Assembly (NCBI GenBank): GCA_037447655.1
Contig: JBBHKE010002987.1
Coordinates: 146,187 to 183,416, forward strand
Source: Zygnema cylindricum
Lineage: Eukaryota; Streptophyta; Zygnematophyceae; Zygnematales; Zygnemataceae
DNA: 37,230 nt
Reading direction: 5' to 3'
Notes under the pieces: generated by a model
What the model was told of the DNA's origin: nothing
Database searches by the model: none
What the model saw: only the letters and a program-made list of their open reading frames with translations
Part shown: positions 33,121 to 37,230 of the stretch, piece after piece
Position numbering within the stretch: position 1 is the stretch's first letter
Layout of the letters: each line of letters begins with the position of its first letter
Position numbers and translations under genes: made by a program

Positions 33121-36035
33121 TTACAATTGCTTTAATGTACTCAAACCGACAATTTGCTCTTTCACTAATCTTCGTAATTTACTATCATTCGTTTCGACTA
33201 AAACTTCATTTTCCTCTCTATTTCCAAATAGAATTGCCACTCCGTTTCCGTTTCCGTTCCGTTCTGTTCCCTCTATCTTAAAAACAATTCTTCGACCATC
33301 TCTTCCGTCTTTTGCATCTCTTCCATCTTTTCTGTCTTTTTTATCTCTTCCGTCTTTTCCGTCTTTTTTGTCTTTTTCGTCTTTTCTCTCTTTTTTGTGT
33401 TTTCCGTCTTTTTCGTCTTTTTCGTCTTTTCCTTCTTCTCTAAAAACTTTACACCCGACCGAAATTAATCGTCTCTCTAATTCCTCAAAGTCGATTGCGC
33501 CCCAAAGTCGAGATCTTTTTCGGGAACTGTTTTCATTGGTCCGGAGAATATAAGCCCCTTTATCCCCATTTAAACGAGCTGAAACTCGAGTTGCGTGAAT
33601 AGAAAGAGAGGAAGTTTTTAAAGTATTTACGAGTGTCGCAAATTCGTCTTTTGCGGTCACATTAATGGGTCCCAAAAAGGGGTTTATGACCATTTTTTGC
33701 CAGGGAAGGAATTTTAGGACTTCCGTTTTTATTCCTCCGGCTTCGAGTAAAAACGCCGATTCGGTCGACGCCTTTTTTTTTTATTTGGTTGTTTTTTTTT
33801 TTTTTTTTGTTGTTGCCCGATTAGAAAAAACGTTAACATTGAAAAAATGAAAAAAAATGAAAAAAATGAAAAAAATGAAAAAAATGAAATAATTAGAAAG
33901 ATATCGGGAAAACTGAAAAAATCAGAGAAAAATGGAAATGATAGAAAAATCGAAAAGATCGAGGGAAAAATAAAAGAAAAAAGAAAGAACGATAAAAACC
34001 ATAAAAATGGAAAAAACACATGAAAATGAAAAAGTGAAACATGTAAAAAAAATGAAGTGAGCAAATGGATGCGGATTTTTTTTTTTGTAAATCTACGTTC
34101 ATTTTGAAGCAAATTGTTGAAAAAAAAATATTAAAATTTAGTTTAAACATATTTTCTTTGATGTCCTATGTTTAGTTTTTGCTTATTTTGTCTCCTAAAA
34201 AAAAAAATGCTTACCAGAATTTGCCGAGGATGAATTTTATCGACAAATTGCATCGCAGCCAAGACACTGCAAAATGAGAGGAGAGGGAAGGAGAGGGAAG
34301 GAGAAAGGAGGAGAGAAGGAGAGGAGAGGAGAATGAGATGAGGGAGAAGCAGAGAGGAGGGAGAAGGAAAGGAGAGAAGAGGGAGGAGAGAGGAGGCAAG
34401 GTGAGAGGAGAGAGGAGAAGGAGAGAGGAGAAAGAAGGAGAGGAAAGAGAACAATAGTGATAGAGGAGAAGAAGAGGGAAGGAGAGAGAAAGAGAGTAAA
34501 AGAGAGAAGGAGAGAGGAGGATTTAAGGAAAGAGACGGAAAGGAGAGGTGAAAGAGAGGAGGAAGAAGCAGAGAGGAGGGAGAAGGAGAGAGAAAATGGC
34601 AGGGACAAGGAGAGAGGAGAGACGGTGAGAGAAGGACAAAGGAGGCGAGAAAAGAAAGGAGGAGAAGATAGAGAACGACAGTGATGGAAGAGGAGAGAGG
34701 AGAGAGGAGGAGAGAGAATGAGAGATAAGGAGAGAGGAAAGAAGTTAAGAGAAAGGAGAGGAGAAAGAAGAGAGGCGAGAGGGAGAGGGAGAGGGAAAGG
34801 GAGGGGGAAGGGGAGGGAGAGGGAGAGGGAGATGGAGAGGAAGAGGGACAGGGAGAGGGAGAGGGAGAGGGAGAGGGAGAGGGAGAGGAGAGGGAGAGGG
34901 AGAGGTAGAAAGACAAAACCTCCAAGGTCTGTTGAGAGGAATGTGTTCCATGCGAACATTCAACCGTTGGAATGGTTCCGTCAGGTTTTTAGGGTCCACG
35001 TCAGCCTGTACCTCTCCCCCCTTTTTAGGGTTACTTTAGGGTTAATAGAGATGTTTTAGGGCTTTTGGGATTTTAGGGTTTTTTGAGCTTTCAGGGTTTT
35101 TTTTGGGGGTTTTCGTTTGGAGTTACAATTTTTTTTAACATGTTTAAACGGGTTTTTTTTTGGGAATGTTGGTTGGTTTTAGTAAATAAGCGTCTATTTT
35201 ATATTCCTTTTAGCTTGAATTTGGTTTTAGCTTTTCCTTTTAGCTTGAAATTTTTAGCTTGAATTTGGTGAAGAAATTCGGTTTTAGTTTTAATTAATTT
35301 CCGATTCGTATCGATAAAAAACTGATGCAGTGGGAATAATTTTTCATAATGTAAAATAATTGTAATTAAACAATCCAATTGTATTGTTACACAATTTAGT
35401 GTGATTTTTTTTGTACTTGAAATGAAAAAAAAAACAAAAAGAAGATTTTTTTTTTTGTTTTTTTTTAGTGAAATTATGTTCAACTTATGCGAAAAGTAAA
35501 ATGATGATACTTTTGCCTTTATGCGACTCCTTGTCTTGTCCTAAGAAAAAGACAAAAGTATGTACGGACCTGGATGAAAAGGATAAAACGTTTTGAGATA
35601 CCTCAGAAAGAGACAAAAGTATGTACGGACTTGTGTGAAAAGGACAAACTTTTTGACAGGCCTCAGGAAAAGGCAAAAGCATTTATGGATGTGTGTGACT
35701 ATGGAGAAACATCTTGACAGACGGAAGTAAAAGACAACAGTATGTACGGACAAATAGTATGTACAGACAAAAGTGTTTACTAACAAAAGTATGTACGGAC
35801 ATGAGTTCTTAAGGACAAAAGTATGTACGGACAAAGGTATACACTGACAAAAAGACAAATGTACGGACAAAGGTATGAAAGGACAAAACTAGGTACAGTA
35901 TGCGAGGAAAACAGTAATGTACGGACCTGTGTGAAAAGGACGAGAGGAGCTTTCTGGCTTTGCCAACTGGCGAGCACCCGAGCGGCGGAACCACTTTTCA
36001 GCCAATCAGGAGACGCCAGCACAACACAAGGAGGG
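33121..36035 (-). CDS. INTS9: Integrator complex subunit 9 (INTS9), 3' part, 4 exons
   Basis: Exons in transcription order: 36035-35927, 35005-34920, 34266-34215, 33771-33121 (stop 33123-33121). Phases agree and yield 298 residues; the preceding exon, ending in phase 2, was not found. Exon A (PPCVVLASPDWLKSGSAARV, then LASW) matches the [20 protein letters not shown] section of animal INTS9. Exons B and C (DPKNLTEPFQRLNVRMEHIP and AAMQFVDKIHPRQIL) match the end of the beta-CASP part. Exon D holds the C-terminal domain, including SRLWGAIDFEELERRLISVG and NDSKLRRLVKEQIVGL. INTS9 is the catalytically inactive partner of endonuclease INTS11 in snRNA 3'-end formation and promoter-proximal termination; its C-terminal domain pairs with that of INTS11. 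Exon D contains a Lys/Asp-rich insertion. Its acceptor lies at the end of an A-rich run, which is unusual. A loop present in animals between exons C and D is short or absent. Confidence 0.8.
33291..33432 (-). repeat. Coding repeat: Lys/Asp-rich insertion in INTS9
   Basis: About 45 residues of KDGRD-, DEKD- and KDKK-type units between GCKVFREEG and RRIVFKIEG. In DNA it is a degenerate GACGGAAAAGAC repeat. It falls in the linker between the two halves of the C-terminal domain, where it may extend a surface loop. Confidence 0.8.
34275..34912 (-). repeat. CT-rich (GA on plus) tract in INTS9 intron
   Basis: About 640 bases of GAGAGG/GGAGAA on the plus strand, that is CCTCTC on the INTS9 coding strand. 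It fills nearly all the intron between exons B and C. Long Ser/Leu/Pro or Glu/Arg frames across it are artefacts. Confidence 0.92.
35540..35939 (-). repeat. Minisatellite copied from the INTS9 exon A / intron junction
   Basis: On the coding strand the junction reads CCTTTTCACACAG|GTCCGTACAT. Longer copies of this junction recur at plus 35560-35583 and 35621-35644. The GTCCGTACATAC core recurs about ten times across the array, with TTTTGTC spacers. The repeat starts at the donor itself. Confidence 0.85.
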
Positions 36036-36179
36036 CTGGGAATGTAGAAAATGAAAAATTATAGGAAATGAAAAATATAGGAAATGAAAAACATAACAAA
36101 TGGATATATTAAGTTGGAAATATAGAAAATGGAGATGGGGAACGTAGAGATAGGGAACATGGAAATACGGAATCGAGGC

Positions 36180-36440
36180 AACATCGAGATTTAGTAATAG
36201 AGTGAGTATTATAATCTAGTATTGGAGTTGGTTAGTGATGAAATTTAGTGATGGAGTTGCCGAGTTGGTATTGTATTAGTTGGTATTGAAAACTAAAATT
36301 AGTTGGTATTGAAGTTTACTAATAGCATTAAAAATCCAGGAATAGAATTGGTATTGGGATTAAGAATTCAATTGGTATTCAAATTTAGAATTGGAGTTGG
36401 TATCGAAATTTGATATTAAACTTTGTATCGGAATTTAGTA
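36180..36440. repeat. Degenerate GTTGGTATTGAAATTTAGTA repeat
   Basis: Irregular units of about 20-26 bases containing GGTATTG and AATTTAGTAATAGAG. It lies upstream of INTS9 exon A, probably within an intron of that gene. Confidence 0.65.
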
Positions 36441-36589
36441 ATAGAGTGCGTAATTGCTGTGTTCAAGCTCGAGAAAAATATCTGATAGGCTATAAATCTA
36501 GTCCGAACACATCAAAATTTATCAGAATTCGAAGAAATTCTGTGAGGAAATAAGAAATTGCACTATGAAAGCTTTCTCCATATTGTAGT

Positions 36590-36900
36590 CCATTTTTTGA
36601 GTTCGAGTTTAGTGAAAGCCTGAGTCTAGGTACAGATTTTAATCCAGATATTTGTCCAAATTAAGTACAAATTTTAGTGCAATTAAAGCAAAACTTTTGG
36701 TCCAAACAAACAGCAAATTCTAGTCCAACTTTCAATCCGAAATTTAGTCAAGATTTCGGTTCAATTTTTTACTTAAGTTCAAATTTTAGTCCAAATTAGT
36801 ATGAACAGGAGTCCACAGTCAAAATCTTAGTGCCAATTTGGTAAAAAATTTGGTTCAAATTAAGTAGAAACTTTAGTCCTAATTTAGCCAAAATTTTAAA
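36590..36900. repeat. Degenerate AAATTTTAGTCCAAATTAAG repeat
   Basis: Repeated TTTAGTCCAA / TTAAGTACAAATTTTAG units, strongly diverged. No coding potential seen. Confidence 0.65.
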
Positions 36901-37230
36901 AGTTGTTAGGTGCACACCGTGGTTCCGGTGTTGGCAGTTTTTTTCCGCATCGAAGGCGACGTGACGCTATCATATCCACATGGCCCCAGAGAGCCTCTCC
37001 AGCATAAAACTGATAAAAAAATAGAGATTCCCTACATTAAAACCTTGAAATCAATAAGAAAAAACGTTAAAAACAACATTAAAGTGATTAAAACTGATAA
37101 AAGAGTGATAAAGACAAGAAAATCGAAAAAAATCGTTATAAAAATATTAATAAATATATATATGGCATAAGCCATTTGAGATGTAAAAAAAAGTTCGGAT
37201 AAGCAAAACAATAATAAAAAAAAAACCAAC
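36901..37230. other. Right-edge region, unassigned
   Basis: A short balanced stretch (36905-37010) stands out from A-rich DNA on both sides and has open frames on both strands, but none matches upstream INTS9 or another protein I recognise. The remainder to 37230 is A-rich simple sequence. Missing 5' exons of INTS9 are expected here or beyond the window. Confidence 0.3.

Noticed and set aside
34143-34959. Frames of 240-260 residues on the minus strand
   Set aside because: CT-repeat intron of INTS9. Only the short segments 35005-34920 and 34266-34215 are exons.
35541-35870. 109-residue minus-strand frame with repeated CPYILL-like peptides
   Set aside because: The peptide periodicity simply reflects the GTCCGTACATAC minisatellite, in the intron after INTS9 exon A.

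Overview
This window is a piece of a eukaryotic nuclear genome. Genes are split into many short exons with GT...AG (once GC...AG) introns. Introns are very T-rich on the coding strand and loaded with simple repeats. No rRNA, tRNA or bacterial-type operon was seen. The first gene encodes an exostosin-type GT47 protein whose core motif resembles green-algal versions. Degenerate TTTAGGG/TTTTAGGG-like telomeric repeats also occur, so a green-lineage or other alga is my best guess (inference, not proof).

Layout. (1) 30-6984, plus strand: the 3' part of a GT47 exostosin-like gene, seven exons, open at the left edge. (2) 6985-9750: intergenic DNA with a compositionally different 2 kb block and a perfect 36-bp inverted repeat. 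(3) 9754-10038: a diverged tandem duplication of the promoter/leader of the next gene. (4) 10022-30448, plus strand: an 18-exon gene for strumpellin (WASHC5), a subunit of the WASH complex that drives Arp2/3 actin branching on endosomes. Exons 1-12 and 13-18 join in frame, but about 350 central residues of the family are missing. In their place lie about 4.6 kb holding a TA array, two inverted-repeat elements and exon-like segments of an unrecognised minus-strand gene. (5) 30449-33120: convergent intergenic DNA with a duplicated gene end, a possible alternative last exon and a long T tract. (6) 36035-33121, minus strand: the 3' part of INTS9, the beta-CASP-family Integrator subunit, four exons, 5' end not found. 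(7) 36036-37230: degenerate minisatellites and unassigned sequence.

The three recognised genes (cell-surface or Golgi glycosyltransferase, endosomal actin regulator, snRNA/mRNA 3'-end processing subunit) are not an operon and show no functional link. The striking signal is in gene architecture. Several introns begin with tandem arrays copied from their own 5' splice junction. One exon (WASHC5 exon 9) sits in two copies with no difference seen, with a possible poison exon between them. Pyrimidine-rich repeats lie on the coding strand in genes of both orientations.

Exon boundaries were worked out by hand from splice signals, reading-frame phase and remembered family sequences; no alignment program or RNA evidence was available.
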